Origin: Casp-actino8 sp001510335
Lineage (GTDB): Bacteria > Actinomycetota > Acidimicrobiia > Acidimicrobiales > Ilumatobacteraceae
Length of the DNA: 64,000 nt
Direction: 5' to 3'
Assembly (NCBI GenBank): GCA_027729635.1
Contig: JAQCEM010000009.1
Location: 4,617 to 68,616, forward strand
The notes under the pieces are model-generated. The model did no database searches. It was given only the letters and a program-made list of their open reading frames with translations, and was not told the DNA's origin. The position numbers and the translations under genes were made by a program. Numbering within the stretch: position 1 is the stretch's first letter; each line of letters starts with the position of its first letter. Shown one piece after another: positions 33,147 to 41,241 of the stretch.

Positions 33147-33955
33147 GTCGCGAACTTGAAGGCAAGATTGCGGTTGTTACTGGTTCAAGTCGAGGTATCG
33201 GACGCGGTACCGCGATTGCTCTCGCTGAAAAAGGCGCGACGGTGTATATCACCGGTCGTTCGGCCGGCGACGGGCCGCTCACTATTGACACGACAGTCAA
33301 GATGGTTAATGAAGCCGGCGGCAAAGGTATCGCCGTTCAAGTTGATCATGGGGATGACGTTCAGATCGCAGCGTTGTTCGCACGGGTTAAGGCCGAAGTC
33401 GGCAAGATTGACATCTTGGTGAACAACGTCTACAAGATTCCCGATCCGCCGGCCTGGGGCGGTGGCTTTTGGGATCACCCCGTCAGTATTTGGGACGATC
33501 AAGTAGGTATTGGACTACGCGCGCACTACATCGCTTCATGGCACGCAGCGCCATTGTTGTTTGCTGCTGGCGCTGGTGGATCAATTATCAACGTGTCGTC
33601 GCCAGGTGGAAGTTCGTATCACTTCAGCTCTTCCTATGGTGCAGGTAAAGCGGGCCTAGATCGACTCAGCGCCGACATGGCTCTTGAACTGAAGCCGAAG
33701 GGAATTGCCTGCTGTTCGGTGTATCCAGGTTCTGTTGCGACTGAATTCATTCAGGCAGTTTCGAGTGAACGCGGAACTGATCTCACTGCAGCCCAGACGA
33801 CACTCGGTGTTGGTCGCGCCATTGCTGCACTTGTACTTGCTCCCGACCTCATGGAACGCTCAGGAACGATTCAGTGGATTGAAGATATCTCTGAGCAGTT
33901 TGACACGCGTGATGAGAACGGCAATCGTGCCGTGAAGTACAAGACTCGCAAATAA
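33143..33955 (+). CDS. Short-chain dehydrogenase/reductase (DHRS1-like)
   Basis: 270 aa. TGSSRGIGRGTA, ILVNNVYKIPDPP in the NNAG region, INVSSPGGSSY, catalytic YGAGKAGLDRL and SVYPGSVATE. The NNVY variant and the bulky insert after it resemble DHRS1-type SDRs. Translationally coupled to the P450. Convergent with the P450 at 33959, with 3 bases between stops. Confidence 0.9.
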   Translation: MSRELEGKIAVVTGSSRGIGRGTAIALAEKGATVYITGRSAGDGPLTIDTTVKMVNEAGGKGIAVQVDHGDDVQIAALFARVKAEVGKIDILVNNVYKIPDPPAWGGGFWDHPVSIWDDQVGIGLRAHYIASWHAAPLLFAAGAGGSIINVSSPGGSSYHFSSSYGAGKAGLDRLSADMALELKPKGIACCSVYPGSVATEFIQAVSSERGTDLTAAQTTLGVGRAIAALVLAPDLMERSGTIQWIEDISEQFDTRDENGNRAVKYKTRK

Positions 33956-33958
33956 GTT

Positions 33959-35176
33959 TTAGAACTCGAGTTGCAAGTGATCGACGCCACGGATGGTGAG
34001 ACGATCGCGCCACGTGATGTCACCGACGGCTTTCATGTTGGGGAATCGAGTCACGATTGAGCCGACGGCAATCTCGGCTTCAAGTTTCGCGAGGCTGGCC
34101 CCGAGGCAATAGTGAATGCCACCAGCGAACGCTAGATGGCGATTGGAATTCGCTCGGTCGAGTCGCAGTGTGTTGGGATCATCAAACATTGCAGGGTCAT
34201 GATTACCGGCGCCAAGCAGGGTGGTGACGATTGTTCCAGGTTCCACCACAAGTGGGCCATTCAACGTTTGGTAGGTCACGGGCACGATAGGTATACGGAC
34301 AGTCTGTTGGACTGGTCCGTCAAAGCGCAAAAGTTCATCAACGGCACGGTTCGCAATACTCGGATTGTTGTGCCAGAGAGACAACTGGTCGGGGAAACGC
34401 AGCAAAGCGTTGATGGAATTGCCAATCAGATTGACTGTCGTCTCGTGACCAGCGATGTACAGCAAAACGACGAAAGAGATCAGTTCATCAAGGCCCAAAT
34501 TGTCTCCTTCGTCTTCAACGGCGATCAAAGCGGACAGTAGGTCATCGCCAGGATGAGAGCGTCGATCTTCAATGATCGTGAACAAATAGGGGATCATTTC
34601 GTTTAAAGCCCCATCAGTGCGATCGAGGTCTTCAAGAGTTGAAGTTGGTTCCAAAGAGAGCGTGATCAGTTGACCCCATTCGCGCAATTCATCGGAACGA
34701 TCTGTGGGCATAGCCAATAGATCTGATATCACCTGGAAAGGAATCGGGAAGGCCATCTTGTCCACGAGTTCCATGCCGCCATTTTTTGCGGCCTGATCCA
34801 AGACATCATCCACCAACTGTTGAATGCGCGGGCGCAATCGGTCAATCGAAGTTGGAGTAAAGGCTTTACTCACCAGTCGACGTAAGCGCGTGTGATCTGG
34901 GGGATCAAGGTTGAGAATTGTTTTCGCCCCCTCACGACCTTTTCGGCGTTCGCGTTTTGCAATCCATAGTGGGTCCGTCGGCTCATTAGCCGTGGCTTCA
35001 ATATCACGGCTGAAATCATTACTTCGAAGTGTCGAGGAGACATCTTCGTAGCGCGTCAGGACAATGCCGCCCAAGTCAGTGGTGTGCACCGGATCTTGTT
35101 CGCGTAAGGCCTCATAAAAGGGATATGGGTTAGCGCGAAAGACTGGATTGAAAGGATTAAAGACTGGTTTGTTCAT
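33959..35176 (-). CDS. Cytochrome P450
   Basis: 405 aa. LYIAGHETTVNLIGNS in the I-helix, VDELLRFDGPVQ for ExxR, heme loop FAGGIHYCLGASLAKLE with Cys357. In the heme loop Ala replaces the second residue of the usual FGxG. Eight bases downstream of the aminotransferase gene, same strand, so one operon. Confidence 0.93.
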   Translation of the reverse strand: MNKPVFNPFNPVFRANPYPFYEALREQDPVHTTDLGGIVLTRYEDVSSTLRSNDFSRDIEATANEPTDPLWIAKRERRKGREGAKTILNLDPPDHTRLRRLVSKAFTPTSIDRLRPRIQQLVDDVLDQAAKNGGMELVDKMAFPIPFQVISDLLAMPTDRSDELREWGQLITLSLEPTSTLEDLDRTDGALNEMIPYLFTIIEDRRSHPGDDLLSALIAVEDEGDNLGLDELISFVVLLYIAGHETTVNLIGNSINALLRFPDQLSLWHNNPSIANRAVDELLRFDGPVQQTVRIPIVPVTYQTLNGPLVVEPGTIVTTLLGAGNHDPAMFDDPNTLRLDRANSNRHLAFAGGIHYCLGASLAKLEAEIAVGSIVTRFPNMKAVGDITWRDRLTIRGVDHLQLEF

Positions 35177-35184
35177 GTGCCTGC

Positions 35185-36402
35185 TCAGTTTGCTTTCAGT
35201 GCTGTGGCTAGTACGTCGATGATTTGATCAATCTGTGCGTCGCTGATAACGAATGATGGGCAGAAGGTATTGGCATCAGCACCAATAGCGCGCGTGATCA
35301 CTCCAAGATCCATCATGCGATCACGAATGACAACAGGGTCGTTGTGGGGATGATGAGAAACCGCCCAGACCGAACCATCGCCACGAATCGCCGCAACCAT
35401 CCCGTCGTCGGCAAGGGCTTGTAATCCAGTTGAAAGTCGCTTGCCAATATGAAGTGAGCGATTGAGCATGTCTTCACGTTCGAGGATGTCAATATTTGTT
35501 AACGCCGCGGCGCAAGCCGTTGGGTGACCAGAGTAAGTGAAGCCAGTTCGCAAGAAGAAGGCAGGATCGGCTTCGAGAGGTTGACGAACTGCTGGTCCAA
35601 CAAAGACGCCACCTAAAGGTTGGTAACCAGAGGTGACGGCTTTGGCGAAGGTGACCATGTCGGGACGAACGTCGTATTTGTGGGCGGCGAACCAAGTCCC
35701 CAATCTTCCAAAGCCACTGATGACTTCGTCATAGATGAGAAACGCTCCATGCTGATCGCATAGACGTCGAACACTTTCGAGGTAACCCTCAGTTGGTGGG
35801 AACACTCCACCAGCGCCTTGCAATGGTTCGACAAGAACTGAAGCAATTGTGTTGCCACATTGCGACATGAGAGTGGCGAGGGCCTCAACATCATCGGCCG
35901 GTACTTGCACGACATCGCCAACAAGTGGGCCGTAGCCTTCACGGTTCGGGGGGATTCCCTGAGCACTCGTGCCGCCGTACGCAGTGCCGTGATAGCCGCG
36001 CTGGCGCGAGATGATCAAAGTTCGTTCGGGTTGACCAGCTTGGACATGGGCCAGTCGAGCCAACTTCATTGCCGTATCAACGGCTTCGGACCCAGAAGAC
36101 GTGAAGAACACGCGTGCATCGGGCATCGGACCGATCGAAACGAGTTTCTCGGCAAGCTGCTCGGCCGGTTCATTGGTGAACGGATCGAAAGTTGAATAGG
36201 CGGCCAGCGTTCCGGCCTGTCGAGCAATTGATTCGGCCATATCGCTCCGACCGTGGCCTACTGCGCAATACCAGAGACTCGCCATGCCATCGATGTACTG
36301 ATTGCCCTGATTGTCGTAGACCATGGCACCCTGACCGCGTACGAGGGTGCGGAAATCAGTTCTGGTGGGTTTGGCAAACGGGTGCAGAAACGCTGAAACC
36401 AT
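35185..36402 (-). CDS. Class III aminotransferase (PLP-dependent)
   Basis: 405 aa. FFTSSGSEAVDTAMKLARL (phosphate-binding), GYHGTAYGGTSAQG, LIYDEVISGFGRLGTWFA and the PLP-lysine region MVTFAKAVTSGYQPLGG. Closest to omega-amino-acid:pyruvate / beta-alanine or taurine-type transaminases, which convert terminal amines to aldehydes; exact donor unknown. ATG start without RBS, 6 bases after TACGGT. Confidence 0.9.
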   Translation of the reverse strand: MVSAFLHPFAKPTRTDFRTLVRGQGAMVYDNQGNQYIDGMASLWYCAVGHGRSDMAESIARQAGTLAAYSTFDPFTNEPAEQLAEKLVSIGPMPDARVFFTSSGSEAVDTAMKLARLAHVQAGQPERTLIISRQRGYHGTAYGGTSAQGIPPNREGYGPLVGDVVQVPADDVEALATLMSQCGNTIASVLVEPLQGAGGVFPPTEGYLESVRRLCDQHGAFLIYDEVISGFGRLGTWFAAHKYDVRPDMVTFAKAVTSGYQPLGGVFVGPAVRQPLEADPAFFLRTGFTYSGHPTACAAALTNIDILEREDMLNRSLHIGKRLSTGLQALADDGMVAAIRGDGSVWAVSHHPHNDPVVIRDRMMDLGVITRAIGADANTFCPSFVISDAQIDQIIDVLATALKAN

Positions 36403-36408
36403 GAACAG

Positions 36409-36414
36409 ACCGTA
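36409..36414 (-). promoter_or_regulatory. Candidate -10 hexamer for leaderless aminotransferase mRNA (TACGGT)
   Basis: On the minus strand TACGGT is followed by CTGTTC and then the ATG at 36402, the leaderless spacing. Same hexamer and spacing as before 6481. Confidence 0.5.
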
Positions 36415-36480
36415 GTTCGTGCGAGTCGTTGGCGCTCAAGAGTGGGCCAAGAGTTGTTTCATGTCAGGTGTTGCTTTCGT

Positions 36481-36500
36481 TAATGAGAACCATTATCATT
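36481..36500. promoter_or_regulatory. Probable Zur box overlapping the -10 of the zinc importer operon
   Basis: TAATGAGAACCATTATCATT: arms AATGAGAA and TTATCATT around CCA, 7 of 8 symmetric, matching the TGAnAAnnnTTnTCA-type zinc-uptake-regulator sites of actinobacteria. TATCAT at 36494-36499 is a likely -10, 7 bases before the ATG at 36507, so bound repressor would block the promoter and the mRNA would be leaderless. Confidence 0.75.
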
Positions 36501-36506
36501 GCGAAC

Positions 36507-37529
36507 ATGATGAACCTCAACAAACTTCATAACCTCGCCATTCGGCCCATTGTCGGTGCCCTCGCCTCGGTAGCCGTGGTTGCTTGTGGCGGTGGAGAAC
36601 CATCAACGTCGCCAGATCGTCCGAGTGTGGTCGTGACGTACTCGATTTTGGGAGCCGTCGTGAGTGACGTTGTTGGCGACGCCGCTGACGTCGTTGTCTT
36701 GATGCCGAACGGAATCGACCCGCATGAATGGGAACCGTCGGCGAAAGATATTGAGTTACTGAATAACGCTGACCTGATTGTGAGCAATGGGCTTGATCTT
36801 GAGGGCAATGTGATGGAGGCGATTGAAGCTGCAGAGAAAGACGGGGTCGCTGTCTTTCACGCCACCGATCACATTGAGGTCATTGAATTCGGCGCCGGTG
36901 GAGATGTTCACGGGGATGAGGAACCCCATGCCGAAGACGAGGTAGTGACGGCTGATTCAGTTGTCACTACCGAAGCAAAAGCCGAAGATGAGCACGGTGA
37001 TGAGCACGGTGATGAGCACGCTGACGGAGACCCACATTTCTGGACGAGTCCAGTCGAAATGGCCGCTGTCGTTGAAGCGTTGGGTGTGGCGTTGGCTGAT
37101 ATTGGTATTGATACAGGTGATCGTGCTGCAATGACCAAAGAATCATTGTTGAATACTGATCAAGAAGTTCGAGATCTCATCGCAGATATTCCTGCAGAGT
37201 CGCGAATTTTGGTCACTGGTCACGAATCACTTGGATACTTCGCTCACGAATATGAATTTGAAGTCGTTGGAGCTGTCATTCCCTCATTTTCGAGCGAGGC
37301 CGAAGCTTCGGCCGGAGATCTTGCCACACTCAAGGAGACCATCGCAGATGAAGGCGTCAGCGTCATCTTCACCGAGATGGGGACATCCCCTGATGTTGTT
37401 GAGGCTTTGGCTGCCGAAGCCAAAGTGTCGGTGGTTGAGTTGTCCACGCACTTTTTGCCTGAAGACGGCACCTATAAAACGTTCATCTTGCAGTTGGCGT
37501 CCATGATTTCAGTAGCTCTACAAACCTAA
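36507..37529 (+). CDS. znuA: Zinc ABC transporter substrate-binding lipoprotein (ZnuA-like)
   Basis: 340 aa. Lipoprotein signal MMNLNKLHNLAIRPIVGALA with lipobox VVAC (Cys27). Cluster A-I fold: VVTYSILGAVVSDVVGD, NGIDPHEWEPSAKDIELL (His ligand), NGLDLEG, a charged His/Asp/Glu loop with three 12-base repeats at 36987-37022 (DEHG, DEHG, DEHA), DPHFWTSP (His), TGHESLGYFAHEYEF (His), and a C-terminal IFTEMGTSPD (Glu). This ligand set and the acidic His loop indicate Zn(II). The start at 36507 (or the ATG at 36510) is preferred over 36429, which would read through the Zur box. Confidence 0.9.
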   Translation: MMNLNKLHNLAIRPIVGALASVAVVACGGGEPSTSPDRPSVVVTYSILGAVVSDVVGDAADVVVLMPNGIDPHEWEPSAKDIELLNNADLIVSNGLDLEGNVMEAIEAAEKDGVAVFHATDHIEVIEFGAGGDVHGDEEPHAEDEVVTADSVVTTEAKAEDEHGDEHGDEHADGDPHFWTSPVEMAAVVEALGVALADIGIDTGDRAAMTKESLLNTDQEVRDLIADIPAESRILVTGHESLGYFAHEYEFEVVGAVIPSFSSEAEASAGDLATLKETIADEGVSVIFTEMGTSPDVVEALAAEAKVSVVELSTHFLPEDGTYKTFILQLASMISVALQT

Positions 37530-37538
37530 AGTGATCCT

Positions 37539-38375
37539 GTGGGGAACTTTGTTAGACCATTTCTGGACAATGAGTTCCTTCAAAGAGCATTCCTAGCCGG
37601 AGTTCTTGTTTCTCTGACTTGTGCGGTTGTCGGTACCTATGTCGTACTTCGTGGCATGGCGTTCATTGGTGACGCCCTCGCTCACGGAGTTTTGCCCGGA
37701 GTTGCTGGGGCACTGATGATCGGAATGCCTGCGATGGCTGGTGCTGCGGTAGGTGCCGCAGTGATGATTGGTGGGGTAGGTCTTATTACGTCGCGTTCAA
37801 AACTGTCAAACGACACGGCGATCGGCTTGCTCTTCATCGGTCTTTTGGCGCTTGGAGTCTTGATGGTCTCGAGTGCTGATTCTCTTACCGGAGACCTCGA
37901 GGCAATCCTTTTTGGACAGTTTCTAGGCGTCAATAACAGCGATCTTGTTGCGCAGTCGATAGCGCTTTGCTTCGTCGTCATTGTCGCGGTAGTCGCATCA
38001 CGACCATTTTTGTTGTTGTGTTTTGATGCAGATCTTGTGAGTGCTATGGGATATCGGGCGGCTTGGTATCACCGATTGATGTTGTTGTTAATCGCAGCCA
38101 CTGTTGTCGTTTCGTTTCAGACTGTTGGTGCGTTGTTGGTTTTTGGCATGTTGTTGGCACCAGCGGGAGTCGGGGCGCTGATCTCGAAACGTATCGGAAC
38201 AATGATGTTATGGGCGGCAGTTGTTGGTGTCGTGTCAACTTATGTTGGTCTAATGGCTTCGTATCATTTTTCTTGGGCGGCTGGTGCCTCAGTGGTTCTG
38301 ACCGCAGTGACAATTTTCTTTGTTGTTTTTACGGCGGTATCAATTAGGCGTTCAGTTGTTGGTGATCGCTCATGA
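37539..38375 (+). CDS. znuB: Zinc ABC transporter permease (ABC-3 family)
   Basis: 278 aa with about eight hydrophobic segments. FLAGVLVSLTCAVVGTYVVLRGMAFIGDALAHGVLPGVAG and FQTVGALLVFGMLLAPAG are hallmarks of the manganese/zinc ABC-3 permeases. GTG start, 9 bases after the binding protein stop. Overlaps the ATPase gene by 4 bases. Confidence 0.9.
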   Translation: MGNFVRPFLDNEFLQRAFLAGVLVSLTCAVVGTYVVLRGMAFIGDALAHGVLPGVAGALMIGMPAMAGAAVGAAVMIGGVGLITSRSKLSNDTAIGLLFIGLLALGVLMVSSADSLTGDLEAILFGQFLGVNNSDLVAQSIALCFVVIVAVVASRPFLLLCFDADLVSAMGYRAAWYHRLMLLLIAATVVVSFQTVGALLVFGMLLAPAGVGALISKRIGTMMLWAAVVGVVSTYVGLMASYHFSWAAGASVVLTAVTIFFVVFTAVSIRRSVVGDRS

Positions 38376-39139
38376 CAGAAACTGCGGTAGTGGCCCGACG
38401 ACTGAGTGTTGGTTATGGGGCGAAAGTGATTTTGTCGGGGGTTGATGCATTTTTGAAGCCAGGTGGGTCGACGGCACTTGTTGGCTCGAATGGTTCAGGT
38501 AAATCAACGTTGTTGAAAACGCTGGCTGGTTTGCTGCCGGTCATTGATGGCGGTTTAGAAGTTTTGGGACGTCCCGTTGGTGAACTGACTGGGCGGGTTG
38601 CCTACCTCAGTCAGTTCCATCAAAGCGGCTTTGTGTTACCGCTTCGAGCAATCGATGTTGTGCGCATGGCTCGTTACGATCAACGTGCTCGCTGGCAACG
38701 TCAAACAAAGATTGACGACGAGATTGTCAAGGAATCCATGATGTTGATGAGCGTTGATGATCTTGCGATGAAGCCATTGCATGACCTATCGGGTGGGCAA
38801 CAGCAAAGGATTTATTTGGCGCAAGTGTTGGCACGCCGGGCCGATTTGCTACTCCTGGATGAACCGACTGCAGGTCTCGATGCTCCGGGTCGCGCTGCCT
38901 ATATTGATGCCCTGAGTTTTGAAAAGAATCGCGGAGCGGCTGTGGTGACGGCGACTCATGATGTGGGAGAAGCCTCAACGTGCGACCGCGTGTTACTGCT
39001 CGCTGGTCGCGTGATTGCTGATGGCCCGCCCAATGTCGTGATGACACCCGAGAACTTATTGGAAACCTTTGGTATCGGACTGACCAAAGTGGGCGATCAA
39101 CTTGTAGTGACCGAACATCACCACGACCACGATCACTAA
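38372..39139 (+). CDS. znuC: Zinc ABC transporter ATP-binding protein
   Basis: 255 aa. Walker A GSNGSGKST, Q-loop YLSQFHQSG, signature DLSGGQQQRIYLAQ, Walker B LLLLDEPTAGLD, switch TATHDVGEA. The C-terminus ends EHHHDHDH, a likely zinc-binding tail. Start overlaps the permease stop (ATGA). Operon order binding protein, permease, ATPase. Confidence 0.92.
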   Translation: MTETAVVARRLSVGYGAKVILSGVDAFLKPGGSTALVGSNGSGKSTLLKTLAGLLPVIDGGLEVLGRPVGELTGRVAYLSQFHQSGFVLPLRAIDVVRMARYDQRARWQRQTKIDDEIVKESMMLMSVDDLAMKPLHDLSGGQQQRIYLAQVLARRADLLLLDEPTAGLDAPGRAAYIDALSFEKNRGAAVVTATHDVGEASTCDRVLLLAGRVIADGPPNVVMTPENLLETFGIGLTKVGDQLVVTEHHHDHDH

Positions 39140-39154
39140 CTTAAAAACAGTTGT

Positions 39155-39201
39155 GATTCTGGTGTCATTTTTTTCGGTATAACCAACTAAAACGACATCA
39201 G
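39155..39201 (+). repeat. Dispersed 47-bp palindromic repeat, copy 1
   Basis: Begins GATTCTGGTGTC and ends GACATCAG; the arms pair with one G-U wobble and enclose an AT-rich loop. 39 of 47 positions match copy 2 (60455-60501, opposite strand). It follows the znuC stop by 15 bases, in a convergent gap. Probable bidirectional terminator or REP-like element. Confidence 0.7.
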
Positions 39202-39211
39202 ATGCACGGGG

Positions 39212-39490
39212 TTAGTGTTCGTCCCAGTGGTCGCCATGAGCGGCGTGTAAGTGGCCATCGTGTAAATAGTCGATGTGATCACCGTGGGGGACTGCAACAT
39301 GACCACAATTCGGTCCGTGTTGGTGCTCGTGTTGGGCGTGCGCGACACAACCGTCGACTGAGCACTCGTCCCAATGATCGTCGTGCTGATGATGTAGATG
39401 CCCATCGTGCACGTAATCCACATGATCGTCATGGGGAATTGCGGCGTGACCACAATCTGGGCCATGGACATGTGGGTGCTCGTGCTTCAC
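39212..39490 (-). CDS. Histidine-rich tandem-repeat protein (probable zinc-binding)
   Basis: 92 aa from the GTG at 39490, of which 26 are His. Two ~35-residue repeats: HGPDCGHAAIPHDDHVDYVH then DGHLHHQHDDHWDEC, and HGPNCGHVAVPHGDHIDYLH then DGHLHAAHGDHWDEH. Each has one Cys and regularly spaced His/Asp. No signal peptide, so cytoplasmic. CATAAT lies 6 bases before this GTG with no RBS, suggesting a leaderless mRNA. An alternative GTG at 39508 adds six residues. Convergent with the zinc importer; likely zinc storage or delivery. Function otherwise unknown. Confidence 0.8.
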   Translation of the reverse strand: MKHEHPHVHGPDCGHAAIPHDDHVDYVHDGHLHHQHDDHWDECSVDGCVAHAQHEHQHGPNCGHVAVPHGDHIDYLHDGHLHAAHGDHWDEH

Positions 39491-39514
39491 AACGCAATTA
39501 TGCCACACGCTTGG

Positions 39515-41200
39515 TCATTGCGACGGAAAGGTATCGCGTAATTTTCGTTTCAGAATCTTTCCTGACGCATTGCGGGGTAAGGGTTCAAGAACAAAGGCGA
39601 TCCGACTCGGCACCTTGAATCCAGCCAAATTCTTTGCAACGTGAGCCCGCACCTCGTCGGCGTTCAAGGTCATGCCAGGTTTGAGCATGATGACACAGGC
39701 GACTTCTTCACCGAGTCGTTCGTGGGGAAGTCCGAACACTGCGCATTCATGGATTTGCGCGAGTTCGTAAATAGATGCCTCAACCTCGGCGCTGTAGATG
39801 TTTTCGCCAGCACGTAACACCATGTCTTTGGCTCGATCAAGTACGTATACGAATCCTTCTTCATCAATCTTTCCGAGGTCACCAGAACGAAGCCAACCAT
39901 CCACGATTGTTTCGGCCGTAGCTTCGGGCCGATTCCAGTATCCCCGAATGAGATGTGGGCCCTTGAACCAAATTTCACCAATGTCGTCTGGTCCTAAACG
40001 TCGTCCATCGGTGTCTCGGGTTTCGATTTCAAGAATGGGGACCCCGCGGCCAGTTGATGTGGGATGCGAAATGTAATCAGCTCCGGTGTTTTGTGGACCG
40101 TAAGCGTTTGTCTCGGTCATGCCGTATCCAATACCAGGCTGACCCTTCTTGAAATTAGTTGCGACTCGCTTCACCAGTTCGGGTGGTGCTGGTGCTCCGC
40201 CGCCGCCCACGCTGTTCAGACTTGAGACGTCGTACTTGGAAAAATTCGGACATTCCAAAAGGTCCCATGATTGAGTGGGCACTCCCACGAAGTTGGTGAT
40301 CTGTTCGCGCTCAATGAGTTGCAGAGCCCTCTCGGGTTCCCACTTGTACATGATCACAAGTTTGAGACCACCGACGAAACAACTCATCATGACCGGGATG
40401 CACCCGGTGACATGGAAAAGGGGCACGACCAAAATGAATGCGGGGACCAAACTTGGCGCCTCGTTCGAGTCTTTGGGATCCTTGGGATAGCGAACATTCG
40501 TAATTGTGGTTCGACATGAAAATGCCAAGAGCGCTTGAATAATCGAACGATGAGTACTGACTGCACCTTTTGGTCGTCCGGTGGTTCCGCTGGTATACAA
40601 AATGGTGGCATCGTCATCGGGTGCGATATCGACTGCTGGCATTGCCTCGCCGAGCATGATTGAGTCTTCCCAACGATCAAATCCTTCGGGTAAGGGCTTC
40701 TTTGATCGACATACGACTCCATGAATGCCCAAACGCTTCAGCGACACTGTTGAACGCTCGGCACGCTCGTCATCGCACAGCAAGACCTTTGCTCCGCAAT
40801 CTTCGAGAGCAAAGTCATTTTCATCTTCGGTCCACCAGGCGTTGAAAGAAACTGAAATTGCCCCAATTGACAAGATGGCGGCGTACGACATCACCCATTC
40901 GGGGTAGTTGCGCATAGCGATGGCAACACGATCACCTTTCTTGACGCCGTAGTTATGAACCAACATTGCGGCGATTGCGTCCACGTGGTCCATTGTTTGT
41001 GTAAAGGACCAACGTTCATCTTCGAAGACAAGGAAAATCGTTTCTCCACGAGCGCGTGACAAGCTAAAAACATCACGCAGATTGTTAGGAGCATTTTTGA
41101 AAGCAGTCACTTCAACGCCGCCCACGAAGATTTTGTGAGTCTCAAATGTCGACCCAGGTGCGGTGAGTTGCGCGATGGCCTCGTGATGGCTAATTGACAT
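39515..41200 (-). CDS. AMP-dependent acyl-CoA synthetase
   Basis: 561 aa. ILYTSGTTGRPKGAV, GYGMTETNAYG, RSGDLGKIDEEGFV (ribose Asp), DRAKDMVLRAGENIYSAEVE and NASGKILKRKL. All adenylate-forming motifs are intact. The length and SFNAWWTEDEN insertion resemble medium/long-chain or 4-coumarate-type ligases. Start preceded by TAGGGGGAACA. 41 bases downstream of the radical SAM gene on the same strand. Confidence 0.92.
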   Translation of the reverse strand: MSISHHEAIAQLTAPGSTFETHKIFVGGVEVTAFKNAPNNLRDVFSLSRARGETIFLVFEDERWSFTQTMDHVDAIAAMLVHNYGVKKGDRVAIAMRNYPEWVMSYAAILSIGAISVSFNAWWTEDENDFALEDCGAKVLLCDDERAERSTVSLKRLGIHGVVCRSKKPLPEGFDRWEDSIMLGEAMPAVDIAPDDDATILYTSGTTGRPKGAVSTHRSIIQALLAFSCRTTITNVRYPKDPKDSNEAPSLVPAFILVVPLFHVTGCIPVMMSCFVGGLKLVIMYKWEPERALQLIEREQITNFVGVPTQSWDLLECPNFSKYDVSSLNSVGGGGAPAPPELVKRVATNFKKGQPGIGYGMTETNAYGPQNTGADYISHPTSTGRGVPILEIETRDTDGRRLGPDDIGEIWFKGPHLIRGYWNRPEATAETIVDGWLRSGDLGKIDEEGFVYVLDRAKDMVLRAGENIYSAEVEASIYELAQIHECAVFGLPHERLGEEVACVIMLKPGMTLNADEVRAHVAKNLAGFKVPSRIAFVLEPLPRNASGKILKRKLRDTFPSQ

Positions 41201-41241
41201 TGTTCCCCCTAGAGCAAGTACCTACGAGACAATAGTGCTGT

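Noticed and set aside
36987..37022. Three 12-bp direct repeats GATGAGCACGGT considered as a regulatory repeat
   Set aside because: They lie inside znuA and encode the DEHG His/acid metal-binding loop, so protein-level selection explains them.
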